DNA of 64,000 bases, from assembly GCF_004342175.1 (NCBI RefSeq), contig NZ_SMAO01000008.1, forward strand, positions 124,001 through 188,000, read 5' to 3'. The position numbers and the translations under genes are program-made. Each line of letters opens with the position of its first letter. The first letter of the stretch is position 1. Shown here one piece after another: positions 1 through 9,761 of the stretch. The DNA comes from Thiobaca trueperi. GTDB taxonomy: Bacteria; Pseudomonadota; Gammaproteobacteria; Chromatiales; Chromatiaceae. The notes under the pieces were generated by a model. That model saw nothing but the letters and a program-made list of their open reading frames with translations. It was not told the origin of the DNA and ran no database searches.

Positions 1-33
1 AGCTTGAGCGGCAGTTTGAACATGTTTGATCAT

Positions 34-1230
34 TCACGGGCCAAACAGTCGATCCGATTCGCTGCGGCTGCGGGTGAGCGCGTCCTCGATCGAGACCCCG
101 AGGAACCAGTTGCCGGTAACGCCAAGGCGAGTGCCGGCTAGCGCGGCATCGAGCTGGCGCACCAGGTCCGTATGTCCGTAGCGCAGCGCTGGCAGGCGGT
201 TATGGACCAGCGATTGTGCGGCGATGCGTGACGGGGCAACGCCGAGCACGGCGCAGGCGCGTTCCACCTGTGCGGCGGCATCCAGCACGCCCGGGCGGAA
301 ATGGAAGGCAAAGCCACGGTATGACGGATCCGGCAGGAAATCGCGCGAGACGGACGAGTAGAAGGCGTCTTCGATTGCAATCAGTCCCGCCAGCGGCGGC
401 AGATCCAGATCCGTGTTGCGGAACACCAGCACCAGGGTCGCGAATTCGGCCATCCCGATTCCGCCGATCAGGGCGCGCGCGTCAGTGTATTCCGGGGGCA
501 GCAGCGCGGCGGCGGCGTTCGGCGGAACGGCCAGGGTCAGCGCGCCACAGATGATCGGATCTGCGCCTTCGAGCAACACCCGGAAACCCGCCGCGTCTGC
601 TTCGATGGCGGTGATGCGCTGACTGGTCCGCACCTCGATGCCCGGCTGCGCGGCGATGGCGGCGGGGATGGTCGAGAGTCCATCGGCAAAGGTGAAGGCC
701 TTGATGACGTCTTTGCGGCGCGGTTTGCGGCGAAACAGCGCCTCAGCCGGATAATCGTCGGCGGGCTGGCAGATCACGGCCTGGAAGGCGTAACGCAGCA
801 GATCCCGATAGTTGCGACGACCGAGCACGCTTCCATAGTAGTCGGCCACGCTGCGCCCGATCTTGGGTGCGGAAAAGATGCGCGGGATGGAGCGGGCGGC
901 CTCGAACAGATGCAGGGCCGAGGCAACGGAGCGTCGTTTGCCGTCTTTCCACAGCGAATAGCCGACCTTGACCTTGGGCTGCACCTGTGCGGTCAGACCG
1001 AGATCATCCAGGATCGACAGCAGATTGCCGTAGCTGTTGAAGCAGGTGTGTCCGCCGGCCTCGGTCCAGAAACCGCCGAGCGTGTCGAAACGCTGGCTGT
1101 TGAGACAGCCGCCGATCCGCTCGCTGGATTCGAGCACCAGGGTGGACAGACCCCGGCGGGCGGAAAAATGGGCGGCGCCAAGTCCGCTGATGCCGGCGCC
1201 AATCACGATGTGGTCGAAATCTGTGGTCAT
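34..1230 (-). CDS. FAD-dependent oxidoreductase, HemY/amine-oxidase-like
   Basis: 398 residues. The N-terminus carries a Rossmann dinucleotide fold (VIGAGISGLGAA, residues 9-20), then an acidic residue and ERIGG typical of flavin amine oxidases and protoporphyrinogen oxidase-like enzymes. The C-terminal GNWFLGVSIEDALTRSR is the second FAD-contacting segment of the same family. Length is slightly below HemY (about 450). Its start lies 1 nt after the stop of the upstream hypothetical gene, so the two are co-transcribed and probably coupled. The substrate is unknown: porphyrinogen, carotenoid or a sugar-lipid oxidation are possible, and nothing nearby decides it. The family call is firm, the exact role is not. 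Confidence 0.8.
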   Translation of the reverse strand: MTTDFDHIVIGAGISGLGAAHFSARRGLSTLVLESSERIGGCLNSQRFDTLGGFWTEAGGHTCFNSYGNLLSILDDLGLTAQVQPKVKVGYSLWKDGKRRSVASALHLFEAARSIPRIFSAPKIGRSVADYYGSVLGRRNYRDLLRYAFQAVICQPADDYPAEALFRRKPRRKDVIKAFTFADGLSTIPAAIAAQPGIEVRTSQRITAIEADAAGFRVLLEGADPIICGALTLAVPPNAAAALLPPEYTDARALIGGIGMAEFATLVLVFRNTDLDLPPLAGLIAIEDAFYSSVSRDFLPDPSYRGFAFHFRPGVLDAAAQVERACAVLGVAPSRIAAQSLVHNRLPALRYGHTDLVRQLDAALAGTRLGVTGNWFLGVSIEDALTRSRSESDRLFGP

Positions 1231-1231
1231 G

Positions 1232-1786
1232 TCAGTCGGAACTGTCCTGGGGGTTGGGGCGGTCGAGATCGACCAGCGAGAGATGGCTCAGATCCCCGAC
1301 GGGGCTGGTGGCCACAATGGGTTCGCAATCCTCAAGGGTCCAGTCGGGGCTGGCGACGAGGCTCAGGTAACTGGTATCCAGATCGGGCATCTTAACCGGG
1401 GTCGGATCTTCGAGAAAACCGCCCTGAGGCGCAATCGCCAGCCCGGATGACCCAAACGCGGGAGCTGTCGGTGGCGACTCCGGTGCATCCGGGTCGCTCG
1501 CGGTCGGTGTGGGCGAAGGGGCTGAATGACTCGCGCCTTGCTGGCTGGCCGCATCGCTCGGGGTGATCCTGAGAATGGCCCCGGCCTGATTGAAAACACG
1601 CTCGAATTTGGCGGCGGTCGCGACATCGACCTCACGTTTGATGAACACGGGTTTGCCGGTGAAGAGACGCGCCACGCCCGGCTCATCGAGTTTGAAGATG
1701 GCTGCCAGTTGCTGGCGCACGGCCAGCGGCTCGGCGCCGGGCGCGAGCGTGCCATCAAAGCTGAGATCGAAGTGGACATCAGCCAT
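1232..1786 (-). CDS. hypothetical protein, two-part, Pro-rich C-terminus
   Basis: 184 residues, no signal peptide or membrane segment. Residues 1-80 look like a compact domain with the pattern FDGTLAPG...KLFTGKPVFIKREVD, reminiscent of small N-terminal domains found ahead of zinc-ribbon or membrane segments in gammaproteobacterial hypothetical proteins. Residues 80-125 are Ser/Pro/Ala-rich and probably disordered. The C-terminal 50 residues are acidic, with no motif I recognise. It sits 1 nt upstream of the FAD oxidoreductase and 82 nt downstream of the heme-binding protein gene, so it belongs to a minus-strand transcription unit. Function unknown. Confidence 0.7.
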   Translation of the reverse strand: MADVHFDLSFDGTLAPGAEPLAVRQQLAAIFKLDEPGVARLFTGKPVFIKREVDVATAAKFERVFNQAGAILRITPSDAASQQGASHSAPSPTPTASDPDAPESPPTAPAFGSSGLAIAPQGGFLEDPTPVKMPDLDTSYLSLVASPDWTLEDCEPIVATSPVGDLSHLSLVDLDRPNPQDSSD

Positions 1787-1868
1787 AGGGGATCATCCTC
1801 TGCATTCAGGCCGGGGCCGGGTTGTCATGGCGAGGGTTCGCCCTGCGGGCGATTGCCTGGAAATCGAC

Positions 1869-2444
1869 TCAGAGCGGTTTGGACAGGCTGAAGGCGCCGC
1901 GAATCTCGCCCAGACTGAAGCCGCGCGCCTGATCGTCCGGATACTGTTCGTCGAGCGCGGCGGTGATCTCGGGCGCAATCGCCGTGCCGTGGCAGGCGAG
2001 ACAGACCTCGCCGGTCGGAATCGCCTGCATGAAGCGGAAACGCTTGACGCCATTGGTTTCGACCACCGCGCTCTGCACCAGTGTCTGGACCTCGGCCCCG
2101 GCCGCCTGGCGTTGCGCGAAATCGTTCAGGACGCGCCGCTCCCAGCCATCGGGGGCATTGAGTTCGGTATTGCGCACCTTGAGACTGGTCCGTTTCACCT
2201 CCCAACCCCGGCTGGCGCCCAGCTCGCTGGCGATGGCCGGAGCACGCTCTTTGCACACGCCAATGGCCTTGACCGGACCACCCTCTTTGATCGCGGTGGC
2301 GAGTTCGCCCTGTAGCTGGGTGGCGAATTGCTTGACGATGGCTCGAGCCTCGTCGAGATCGGGGCTGGCGGAGGACTCGCTGGCGTGCAGCGAGCCGGAG
2401 GCGAGGAGTGCGGAGGCGGCAGTCAGGCATGCGAGTCGCTTCAT
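1869..2444 (-). CDS. secreted Tll0287-like (DUF3365) heme-binding protein
   Basis: 191 residues. A clear Sec signal peptide (MKRLACLTAASALLASGSLHA) is followed by a DUF3365/Tll0287-like domain: an N-terminal helical region with GVCKERAP and KVRNTELNAPD, then a c-type heme site CLACHG (near residue 153). Members of this family are periplasmic, bind one c-type heme and act as redox or gas sensors or as electron carriers. Here it is a free-standing periplasmic protein without a kinase domain. It is first in a minus-strand run with the hypothetical protein and FAD oxidoreductase. Electron transfer to or from that oxidoreductase is conceivable but unproven. Confidence 0.85.
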   Translation of the reverse strand: MKRLACLTAASALLASGSLHASESSASPDLDEARAIVKQFATQLQGELATAIKEGGPVKAIGVCKERAPAIASELGASRGWEVKRTSLKVRNTELNAPDGWERRVLNDFAQRQAAGAEVQTLVQSAVVETNGVKRFRFMQAIPTGEVCLACHGTAIAPEITAALDEQYPDDQARGFSLGEIRGAFSLSKPL

Positions 2445-2621
2445 CGTTTGTACTCCGTGCGATGTGGGTGTGAATCGAGTGTGACAACCTGTGGCGCGGG
2501 CGCTTGAAGGGGCGGATGCTTGCTGTCATGATCGGGCGCGCCGCCTGCCAGACGCTTTGCCTGCTCAGGCGCGGCTCAGTATAGCAGTTTGGATCACGGC
2601 AACCGCTTCAGGCAAAACCCC

Positions 2622-3068
2622 ATGGCAGCGATGATGCAATCGACCCTCCACGACTCCGACTTTTATGCGTGGACCAATCAACAGGCCGCTTTGTTGCGTG
2701 CCGGAGAGCTGGATTCCGCCGACATCGAACGGATCGCCGAGGAAATCGAAAGCATGGGCCGCAGCGAAAAACGCGAACTCTTCAGCCGTCTCGCCATTCT
2801 GCTCATGCACCTGTTGAAATGGCGGTTTCAGCCGACCCTGCGGGGCAACTCCTGGCGTGCCACCATCAAGGTGATGCGGCGCGATCTGCTGCGTCTGCTG
2901 GCCGATAATCCGAGCCTGAAATCACAGTTGCCGGAGATGATCGCCGATGCCTATGGCGATGCGGCCCTTATGGCGGCGCGTGAGACAGGTTTGGCTGAAA
3001 CGGCCTTTCCAGCGGATTGTCCCTGGGGTTTCGAGGAGACGATCTGCGCTGATTTCTGGCCTGATTAA
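2622..3068 (+). CDS. DUF29 domain protein
   Basis: 148 residues with the DUF29 signature: LHDSDFYAWTNQQA near the N-terminus, the helix IERIAEEIESMGRSEKREL, HLLKWRFQP and the C-terminal FPADCPWGFEE. These proteins are abundant, often multi-copy, in cyanobacteria and purple sulfur bacteria; the function is unknown. Starts at 2622, 2631 or 2634 are all possible because no strong ribosome site separates them. The most conserved part begins just after 2634. The TAA stop (3066-3068) is made by the first bases of the TTAAACCGCG repeat that follows, so the 3' end of the gene coincides with a repeat boundary. Confidence 0.8.
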   Translation: MAAMMQSTLHDSDFYAWTNQQAALLRAGELDSADIERIAEEIESMGRSEKRELFSRLAILLMHLLKWRFQPTLRGNSWRATIKVMRRDLLRLLADNPSLKSQLPEMIADAYGDAALMAARETGLAETAFPADCPWGFEETICADFWPD

Positions 3069-3324
3069 ACCGCGCCCGGTGTGGTATGTGATGTTTGGGG
3101 ATTGAGTCGGCCTTTACAGAATTGACGACCGTTCGAGCGAGCGCGGTTTAAGATATTAAAAATATAAAATTTTAAACCGCGTCCCTACCAATGGCTGTGG
3201 ATGCGCCAAACATCGAACTCACTCGAAACTCAGCATCTCGCTCTGGACGCGGTTTAATGGAGATGACATCTCCAAAGCTAAACACAAAATGAAAATTACG
3301 CATGTCGCGCTGGACGCGGTTTAG
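3065..3324. repeat. composite TTAAACCGCG repeat, locus A (type 1, type 2, partial type 3)
   Basis: Unit 1 spans 3065-3151 (87 nt) and unit 2 spans 3172-3257 (86 nt). Both begin TTAAACCGCG and end CGCGGTTTAA, and unit 2 has a perfect 13-bp terminal inverted repeat. A 20-nt AT-only-like linker (GATATTAAAAATATAAAATT) joins them. A third, left-truncated unit of a different internal sequence ends at 3324 (CGCGGTTTAG), 7 nt before bioA. The left end supplies the TAA stop of the DUF29 gene. The same unit-linker-unit order recurs at 25.3 kb and 38.9 kb. Confidence 0.9.
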
Positions 3325-3330
3325 TCACTC

Positions 3331-4632
3331 ATGGATCAGGCCGAACTCCTCGCCATCGACCAGGCCCACGCCTGGCATCCCTACACCTCGACCATCGACC
3401 GCGATCCGGTCTATCCGGTGCGTGCGGCGCAGGGCTGCCGGCTGGAACTCATGGACGGACGGATCCTGATTGATGGTATGTCGTCCTGGTGGTGCGCGAT
3501 CCACGGCTACAACCATCCGGTTCTGAATCAGGCGGCACGCGATCAGCTCGACCGGATGTCGCATGTCATGTTCGGCGGTTTGACCCATGAGCCGGCGATG
3601 CGTCTGGTGCGCTCGCTGGTGGATCTGACCCCGGAACCGCTCCGGCACGTCTTTCTCTGCGACTCGGGCTCGGTGGCGGTGGAGGTCGCCATCAAGATGG
3701 CGCTTCAGTTCTGGATCGCTGCCGGACGACCGGAGCGGCACCGTCTGATGACGATTCGCTCTGGTTATCATGGGGATACCTTCAACGCCATGGCGGTGTG
3801 CGATCCGGTCACCGGGATGCACCATCTCTTCAATCGGGTCTTGCCGCAACAGGTCTTTGCGCCTGCGCCGACCAGTCGTTTTGGCGAGCCCTGCCGGCCC
3901 GATGACATCGCGCCCTTCGCCGAGCTGATCGAACGTCACCAGCATGAGCTGGCGGCGGTCATCCTGGAACCCATCGTCCAGGGCGCAGGCGGCATGCGTT
4001 TTTACAGTGCGGACTATCTGGCCCGGGTCCGCGCACTCTGCGACCGTTTCGATGTACTTCTGATCGCCGACGAGATCGCCACCGGCTTTGGTCGCACCGG
4101 GCGTCTCTTCGCCTGCGAGCACGCCGGGATCGCCCCCGACATCCTGACCCTCGGCAAGGCGCTGACCGGCGGTTATCTGACCCTGGCTGCCACGCTTGCG
4201 AGTCGTCGGGTCGCGCACACCATCTCATCCGGTGAGCCGGGCGTTTTCATGCATGGCCCGACCTTCATGGGCAATCCGCTCGCCTGCGCGGTTGCCAATG
4301 CGAGCATTGCACTGCTCCTGTCCGCTGACTGGCAGGCCAATATCCGGCGGATCGAGCAGGGGCTAGAGGATGGACTGTCGCCCTGTCGCGGGTTGCCGGG
4401 GGTGGCGGAAGTGCGTGTGCTCGGCGCAATCGGCGTGGTCGAGATGGCGCACCCGGTCGCAATGCGTGACATCCAGCGCCGCTTCGTCGAGCGCGGCGTC
4501 TGGGTGCGCCCCTTCGGGCGGCTCGTCTATCTGATGCCGCCCTATGTCATCTCGAATCCGGAGCTGGATGTGCTTTGCGAGGCCGTCAGACAGGTTCTGG
4601 GCCCGGAAACCACCTTGAGACATCAACCATGA
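3331..4632 (+). CDS. bioA: adenosylmethionine-8-amino-7-oxononanoate aminotransferase
   Basis: 433 residues, full length for BioA (about 430). It is a class III PLP aminotransferase of biotin synthesis that converts KAPA to DAPA with S-adenosylmethionine as amino donor. Family marks are HAWHPYT near residue 10, the SSWW substrate loop ([13 protein letters not shown]), [13 protein letters not shown], the PLP aspartate in [15 protein letters not shown] and the Schiff-base lysine in [12 protein letters not shown]. The ATG lies 7 nt after the end of a repeat. Its stop TGA overlaps the start of the permease gene (ATGA), so the two are co-translated. No other bio genes are in the window. Confidence 0.95.
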   Translation: MDQAELLAIDQAHAWHPYTSTIDRDPVYPVRAAQGCRLELMDGRILIDGMSSWWCAIHGYNHPVLNQAARDQLDRMSHVMFGGLTHEPAMRLVRSLVDLTPEPLRHVFLCDSGSVAVEVAIKMALQFWIAAGRPERHRLMTIRSGYHGDTFNAMAVCDPVTGMHHLFNRVLPQQVFAPAPTSRFGEPCRPDDIAPFAELIERHQHELAAVILEPIVQGAGGMRFYSADYLARVRALCDRFDVLLIADEIATGFGRTGRLFACEHAGIAPDILTLGKALTGGYLTLAATLASRRVAHTISSGEPGVFMHGPTFMGNPLACAVANASIALLLSADWQANIRRIEQGLEDGLSPCRGLPGVAEVRVLGAIGVVEMAHPVAMRDIQRRFVERGVWVRPFGRLVYLMPPYVISNPELDVLCEAVRQVLGPETTLRHQP

Positions 4633-5840
4633 ATCAACGCACCGTCAACAAGACTGTCATCCTGGTGATGGCGCTGGGGATCTCGGCCCTGTTTCTGTCC
4701 ATGATCCAGCAGTTTCTCATGGCCCTGTTTCTGGCGGGGCTCTTCAGTGCGCTGGCGCGCCCGCTCTTTCTGTCGCTGCAGAAACGGTTGGGGGGGCGGC
4801 GTCAACTGGCGTCGCTCCTGACACTGCTGCTGATGGTGATCGTCGTCCTGATTCCGGCGGTGATGCTGATCGCCGTGCTGATCGGGCAGGCGCTGGATGT
4901 CAGCCAGATGATCACCGTCTGGTTCAAGGGCATCCTCAATGATCCGGCCACCTTCATGGCCTATCTGGAGCGTCTGCCGTTTTATGAGCAACTGGTGCTC
5001 AATCGGGAGCAGATCCTGCAACAGGCCGGCGAGGCGGCGACCGTGGTCAGCCGGCTGCTGGTGGAATGGGTGTCCTCCGCCACGCTGGGCGCGGCAAATT
5101 TTGTCTTCATGGCCTTCGTGCTGCTTTACAGCCTGTACTTCCTGCAACTGGACGGGCCGAAACTGATCGAAAAATTCATCTATTACCTGCCGCTCAAGAC
5201 CAGCGACGAGCGTCTGATGCTCGCCAAGTTCACCTCCGTGACCCGCGCCACCCTGAAGGGATCGCTCTTCATCGGACTCTTGCAGGGCACCCTGGCGGGT
5301 ATCGCCTTCGCCGTTGCGGGTATCCACAACGCGGTCTTCTGGGGCAGCGTGATGGCGGTTCTGTCGGTGATCCCGAATGTCGGGGCGGCCATCGTCTGGA
5401 TTCCCGCCGCCGCGATCCTGATCCTCCAGGGCGATCCTGTTGCCGGCATCGGTCTGGCGCTCTTCTGCGGTCTGATCGTGGGGAGCCTGGACAATGTTCT
5501 GCGCCCCATCCTGGTGGGAAAAGACACCAGCATGCATGAGCTGATGATCTTTTTCAGCACGCTCGGCGGCATCCTCATGTTTGGTCTGGCGGGGATTTTT
5601 ATCGGCCCGGTAATCGCCTCACTGTTCGTCACGATCTGGGAGATGTACGCCATCGAATTTGCCGAGGTGCTGCCGGATGTGCACCCCGAGGGCGATGAGC
5701 CGGCGGTGAGCCGGCGCGAAGACGGTGCATCGTCTGAGCCGGATGCGGAGACGGGGCAGGGCGGTGAGGGACGGGGCGAACCAGCGGAACCGTCCGGCCC
5801 GGTATCAGACGATCACACCAGCCGGAATAGACAGGATTAA
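4629..5840 (+). CDS. AI-2E family transporter (PerM/TqsA type)
   Basis: 403 residues, inner-membrane protein with about eight hydrophobic segments: two near the N-terminus, one at about residues 60-85, and a cluster after residue 150 that includes [23 protein letters not shown] and the family-typical [18 protein letters not shown]. The C-terminal 45 residues are acidic and low complexity, probably a cytoplasmic tail. The start was chosen at 4629 because it overlaps the bioA stop as ATGA and gives the usual family N-terminus. Homologues export AI-2 or other small solutes or act as ion antiporters. The substrate here cannot be read from sequence. Confidence 0.85.
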   Translation: MNQRTVNKTVILVMALGISALFLSMIQQFLMALFLAGLFSALARPLFLSLQKRLGGRRQLASLLTLLLMVIVVLIPAVMLIAVLIGQALDVSQMITVWFKGILNDPATFMAYLERLPFYEQLVLNREQILQQAGEAATVVSRLLVEWVSSATLGAANFVFMAFVLLYSLYFLQLDGPKLIEKFIYYLPLKTSDERLMLAKFTSVTRATLKGSLFIGLLQGTLAGIAFAVAGIHNAVFWGSVMAVLSVIPNVGAAIVWIPAAAILILQGDPVAGIGLALFCGLIVGSLDNVLRPILVGKDTSMHELMIFFSTLGGILMFGLAGIFIGPVIASLFVTIWEMYAIEFAEVLPDVHPEGDEPAVSRREDGASSEPDAETGQGGEGRGEPAEPSGPVSDDHTSRNRQD

Positions 5841-5922
5841 CAGGATTTTTCAGGATGGACAGGATTCTCAAATTATTGTTTTTAATCCTGTTAATCTTGA
5901 ATCATCCTGTTAATCCTGTCCA
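5829..5922. repeat. ACAGGATTAACAGGATT palindromic repeat, copy 1
   Basis: Repeated blocks of ACAGGATT on the left (5830-5865) face AATCCTGT blocks on the right (5883-5920), giving a long imperfect hairpin with an AT-rich centre. It overlaps the last codons of the transporter gene and fills the space before the convergent rimO stop at 5967. It may act as a bidirectional terminator. Related copies are at 12.6, 33.8 and 41.9 kb. Confidence 0.85.
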
Positions 5923-5966
5923 TTGACGGCGTTTCGCGCCGGGTACGGACTTTCCCGGAAATCGCC

Positions 5967-7283
5967 TCAATCCTCCACAGGCCGCGCCCACAGATCATGG
6001 TCGCCGGAATCGAACACCTCGACCTCGATGAAGTCGCCGATCTCGATCTCCCACTCGCCGGGAATGATGACCTCGCCGTCGATTTCAGGCGCATCGGCAT
6101 AGCTGCGGGCGATGATGGCATCCTCTTCGAGTGCGTCCACCAGCACGGTGAGCCGCTGACCGATCCGTGTCGCCAGCTTGTCGCGGCTGATCTCGGCCTG
6201 AACCGCCATGAAGCGTTCCAGCCGCTCCTGTTTAACCGCTTCGGGCACCGGATCGGGCAGATCGTTGGCGGCGGCGCCTGCCACCGGCGAATAGGGAAAA
6301 CAGCCGACCCGATCCAGTTGGGCGGCGCGCAGAAAGTCCAGCAACTGCGCGAATTCGGCCTCGGTCTCGCCGGGAAAGCCGACGATGAAGGTACTGCGCA
6401 GGACCAGCTCGGGACAGATCTCGCGCCAGCGCGTCAGTCGCTCCAGCACCTTTTCGGTCGCGGCGGGACGGCGCATGGCGCGCAGCACTCGTTCGCTGCC
6501 GTGCTGGAGCGGCATATCCAGATAGGGCAGGATCAGCCCCTCGGCCATCAGCGGGATCAACTCATCGACGTGCGGGTAGGGATAGACATAGTGCAGCCGG
6601 ATCCAGGCCGGCAGGTCGCTCAGTGCGCGTGCCAGATCGGTGATATGCGTTTTGAGCGGGCGGCCCTTCCAGAAATCGGGCCGATGACGCAGATCCAGAC
6701 CATAGGCGCTGGTGTCCTGCGAGACGATCAGCAGTTCGCGGACGCCCGACTCGACCAGCCTTCCGGCTTCGTCGAGCACCTCGCCGATGCCCCGGCTGAC
6801 CAGATCGCCGCGCAGACTGGGGATGATGCAGAAGCTGCAACGGTGCATGCAGCCTTCCGAAATCTTCAGATAGGCATAATGCGCGGGCGTGAGCCGGACG
6901 CCCGGCGACGGCACCAGACTGACGAAGGGATCCTGCGGGGCCGGCAGATGGGCATGCACCGCCGCCATGACCTCGTCCAGCGCATGCGGGCCGGTGACCG
7001 CCAGTACCTCTGGATGCGCCTCGCGCACCAGTTCACCGCGCGCGCCGAGACAGCCGGTGACGATCACCCGCCCGTTTTCGGTCAGCGCCTCGCCGATGGC
7101 GCCCAGCGATTCATCCACCGCCGCATCGATGAAACCGCAGGTGTTGACGACGACCAGATCGGCGTCGGCGTAATCGGGGCGAATGTCATAACCCTCCGCC
7201 CGCAGTTGGGTCAGGATACGCTCGGAATCGACCGTCGCCTTGGGACAGCCCAGGCTGACGAAACCGATGCTGGGCGCGTGCAT
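5967..7283 (-). CDS. rimO: ribosomal protein S12 methylthiotransferase RimO
   Basis: 438 residues. This radical SAM enzyme adds a methylthio group to Asp-88 of ribosomal protein S12. Order: N-terminal UPF0004 domain ([17 protein letters not shown], then VVVNTCGFI and TGCLGARG supplying the auxiliary cluster cysteines), the radical SAM motif CMHRCSFC near residue 147, and a C-terminal TRAM domain ([10 protein letters not shown] onward). The start at 7283 gives MHAPSIGF, matching the family; the upstream extension has none of its features. It is divergent from ispH with 157 nt between them and convergent with the AI-2E transporter across a repeat. Confidence 0.95.
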   Translation of the reverse strand: MHAPSIGFVSLGCPKATVDSERILTQLRAEGYDIRPDYADADLVVVNTCGFIDAAVDESLGAIGEALTENGRVIVTGCLGARGELVREAHPEVLAVTGPHALDEVMAAVHAHLPAPQDPFVSLVPSPGVRLTPAHYAYLKISEGCMHRCSFCIIPSLRGDLVSRGIGEVLDEAGRLVESGVRELLIVSQDTSAYGLDLRHRPDFWKGRPLKTHITDLARALSDLPAWIRLHYVYPYPHVDELIPLMAEGLILPYLDMPLQHGSERVLRAMRRPAATEKVLERLTRWREICPELVLRSTFIVGFPGETEAEFAQLLDFLRAAQLDRVGCFPYSPVAGAAANDLPDPVPEAVKQERLERFMAVQAEISRDKLATRIGQRLTVLVDALEEDAIIARSYADAPEIDGEVIIPGEWEIEIGDFIEVEVFDSGDHDLWARPVED

Positions 7284-7440
7284 GCTTGAAGTTTTCAAAC
7301 TGACCATCCATCGTTTGATTGAGGGGCGTGATTGGGTAAGGATACGCTTCGTCACCCCGGAACTCATCGTCGGCCCGGCAGCCGCCAGGCCAGCGTCGTC
7401 ATTCATTTCAACACAGCCAGGGCTCCTGCATCTCCCCGCC

Positions 7441-8394
7441 ATGACTATCCTGCTTGCCAATCCCCGTGGTTTCTGCGCTGGCGTCGATCGCGCCATCGCC
7501 ATCGTCGAACGTGTGCTCGATCTCTATGGGGCACCCATCTATGTCCGCCATGAGGTGGTGCATAACCGCTATGTCGTCGAGGGGCTGCGGCAGCGCGGCG
7601 CCATCTTCGTCGAGGAACTGGAGGATGTGCCGGACGGCGCAACCCTCATCTTCAGCGCCCACGGCGTCCCGCAAGCGGTGCGTCAGGCCGCCGAGGCGCG
7701 CGGACTGCGGATCTTCGACGCCACCTGCCCGCTGGTCACCAAGGTCCATCTGGAGGTCGCCCGCTATGGCAAGAGCGGCATCGATGTCATCCTCATCGGT
7801 CATCGCGGACACCCCGAAGTAGAGGGGACGCTGGGGCAGTGTTCCGGCGAAGGCAGCGCCATCCATCTGGTGGAAACCGTTGCCGACATCGACGGCCTGA
7901 CCATCCCGGATCCCGAACGGGTCGCCTATGTCACCCAGACCACGCTCTCGATGGACGACAGCCGCGAGATCATCGCCGCCCTGCAAGAGCGTTTCCCCGC
8001 GATCCAGGGACCGAAGAAGAGCGACATCTGTTACGCCACCCAGAACCGCCAGGACGCCATCTGCGATCTGGCGACCCGCTGCGATCTGCTGCTGGTGGTC
8101 GGCTCGCCCAACAGCTCCAATTCCAACCGGCTGCGCGAACTGGCCGAGAAGCAGGGCTGCACCGCCTATCTGATCGACGGGGCGGAAGACATCCAGCGCG
8201 ACTGGCTGACTGACAATCCGCGCATCGGTCTCACCGCTGGCGCTTCAGCGCCCGAGATCCTGGTCGAGCAGGTCGTCGCCCGACTCCGCGCATGGGGCGT
8301 CAGTGAGGTGGAAGAGCAGGACGGCATCCGCGAGCAGGTGGTGTTCGCCCTGCCGCGCGAACTGGTGGCGAATGCCACCACGAGTGCGGATTAA
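7441..8394 (+). CDS. ispH: 4-hydroxy-3-methylbut-2-enyl diphosphate reductase
   Basis: 317 residues, the usual length. The last enzyme of the MEP isoprenoid pathway, it reduces HMBPP to IPP and DMAPP with a [4Fe-4S] cluster. The three cluster cysteines are visible in [10 protein letters not shown] (Cys12), [11 protein letters not shown] and [10 protein letters not shown], together with conserved VVHNRYVV and SAHGVP. The start [11 protein letters not shown] is the family start; the longer in-frame extension upstream is not conserved. The TAA stop (8392-8394) lies in TTAAACCGCG, the first bases of the following repeat. Confidence 0.95.
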   Translation: MTILLANPRGFCAGVDRAIAIVERVLDLYGAPIYVRHEVVHNRYVVEGLRQRGAIFVEELEDVPDGATLIFSAHGVPQAVRQAAEARGLRIFDATCPLVTKVHLEVARYGKSGIDVILIGHRGHPEVEGTLGQCSGEGSAIHLVETVADIDGLTIPDPERVAYVTQTTLSMDDSREIIAALQERFPAIQGPKKSDICYATQNRQDAICDLATRCDLLLVVGSPNSSNSNRLRELAEKQGCTAYLIDGAEDIQRDWLTDNPRIGLTAGASAPEILVEQVVARLRAWGVSEVEEQDGIREQVVFALPRELVANATTSAD

Positions 8395-8564
8395 ACCGCG
8401 CGTCCACTGAGGCCGCATTCAACATTGGGCGCGCCGATGGTTCCGAGTGCAGCACCGTCGTTTTCTTAATCGTTGTCGTTGTCGTTGTCGAGTCTTCGAT
8501 TACGACAACGATTACGACAACGATCTAATCCAAAAACATCGCATACCGTGTTGGCGCGGTTTAG
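8391..8564. repeat. composite TTAAACCGCG repeat, locus B, inverted, with nested insertion
   Basis: Starts TTAAACCGCG at 8391 and ends CGCGGTTTAG at 8564. The left part resembles the start of a type 2/3 unit. The right part (from about 8525) is the reverse complement of the outer part of a type 1 unit (AAACATCGCATACC). The middle is replaced by an unrelated TCGTTG palindrome. Read in reverse it keeps the type 1-to-type 2/3 order seen elsewhere. The left end provides the ispH stop codon; the right end is 1 nt from the cysZ/dnaJ stop. Confidence 0.8.
8469..8524. repeat. TCGTTG/CAACGA imperfect palindrome
   Basis: The left half is ATCG followed by three TTGTCG-like repeats; the right half is TTCGATTACGACAACG repeated in the complementary sense, so the segment folds into one hairpin of about 25 imperfect pairs. 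It sits inside locus B of the TTAAACCGCG repeat and looks like a second mobile palindrome that landed in, or recombined with, the first. Confidence 0.75.
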
Positions 8565-8565
8565 A

Positions 8566-9750
8566 TCAATCCAGCAGCACTCGCCGGGCCTCGTTGACCT
8601 TCGCCGCCAGATAGTCCGAACCGCCGCGATCCGGGTGCAGTCGCTGGATCAGTCGGCGGTGGGCGTTCTGGATCTCGTCGGGGCCGGCTTCCGGGCCGAT
8701 GCCCAGGATGGCCCGCGCTTCATTGCCGTCCATGGGGATCAATGGCGGCGGCGGTGCCGCTTCGGGGCGACTGCGGGGCGGCGGTTCGCTGATGCGGTGG
8801 CCGCGCTCGCGGGCCAGATAGACCTCCAGTGCCTCGGCTGACTCGGCGTCCGTGATATAGGCGGTCTGCAACAGATCCAGCAGATCCTCGGTCGCCACCT
8901 GTTCGAGCAACTGTCCCCGCAGCGGGCCGGCCAGGATCTCGCCGCTGATCCGTCCGGACAGATGATCGATACCCAGCAGGACGTAACGGGTGGCGACCCG
9001 CGATTCATGGGTGCCCTGATAGTTGTTTGCGCGCCGGAATTCACTCACCCACATGGCGGTGGCGCCCGCGACGGCGCTCGGCATCAGGATGAAATTGAGC
9101 ACCGGGACCATGCCCAGACCGGCAGCGGCGGCGCCGAAGCCCAGACTCAGACTGCGCCGGCTCCGCAATCGGCGGCGCATCTCGCGAAATTTGAGACCGT
9201 GGTTGCCCATTGGATAGTCGCTGTATTGCACGGCCAGGATCCAGGCAGTGTAAAGGAACCAGAGAACCGGGCCGACCACGGGAATGAGCAGCAGCACCAG
9301 AAAGGGAATCGCCCACAGCAGGGCATAGAGGATCTTGACGGTCTCATCGAAGAGTGTCGGCAACAGCTCGGCGAGCATCCGGCGATAGTCGTTGCCCTGA
9401 TCGAGCGACTGGCCGGTCAGCATCAGCTCGACCTTTTCGGCCAGCAGGCCGTTGAAGGGCGAGGCGATGAGATTGGCGACCAGACTGAAGCTGTAAAACA
9501 CCAGGACGAGCAGGATCAGGATGAAGATCGGCCAGATGAGCCACTCCAGCCAGCCGAGCCAGCTCGGCAGTTGCGACTCCAGCAGCGCCATCAGCCCCTC
9601 GAATTGGGCGATGCCGGCATAGATGGCGGCAGAGAAGACCAGGATGTTGATCAGCAGCGGGATCAGGACGAAGCGTCTGAGTCCGGGGCGGGCGATGAGC
9701 CGGATGCCCTGCAACAGATAGCCGGCGCCGGAGATGGGATGAGTGACCAT
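8566..9750 (-). CDS. CysZ-type membrane protein fused to a C-terminal J-domain protein
   Basis: 394 residues in one uninterrupted frame. Residues 1-240 match CysZ (EI24 family, sulfate uptake): GIRLIARPGLRRFVLIPLL, SPFNGLLAE, LWFLYTAWILAVQYSDYP, MVPVLNFILMPSAVAGAT. CysZ normally ends near here (about 250 residues). The frame then runs through a linker (SRVATRYVLLGIDHLSG) and the helical region that precedes the J domain in TIM14-like membrane co-chaperones (GEILAGPLRGQLLEQ...LEVYLARERG), then a Pro-rich stretch and a C-terminal J domain with HPD at 372-374 (IQRLHPDRGGSD). I translated the junction (about 9000-9050) from the bases and it is in frame. Last gene of the folE2-menH unit. Probable role: membrane transporter or anchor that recruits DnaK. 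Confidence 0.85.
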   Translation of the reverse strand: MVTHPISGAGYLLQGIRLIARPGLRRFVLIPLLINILVFSAAIYAGIAQFEGLMALLESQLPSWLGWLEWLIWPIFILILLVLVFYSFSLVANLIASPFNGLLAEKVELMLTGQSLDQGNDYRRMLAELLPTLFDETVKILYALLWAIPFLVLLLIPVVGPVLWFLYTAWILAVQYSDYPMGNHGLKFREMRRRLRSRRSLSLGFGAAAAGLGMVPVLNFILMPSAVAGATAMWVSEFRRANNYQGTHESRVATRYVLLGIDHLSGRISGEILAGPLRGQLLEQVATEDLLDLLQTAYITDAESAEALEVYLARERGHRISEPPPRSRPEAAPPPPLIPMDGNEARAILGIGPEAGPDEIQNAHRRLIQRLHPDRGGSDYLAAKVNEARRVLLD

Positions 9751-9761
9751 TTTTCAGAACA

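Noticed and set aside
3065-3257. CRISPR-like array from regularly spaced repeats
   Set aside because: Units are 85-87-nt palindromes joined by a conserved AT linker, not short direct repeats with unique spacers, and no cas genes are present.
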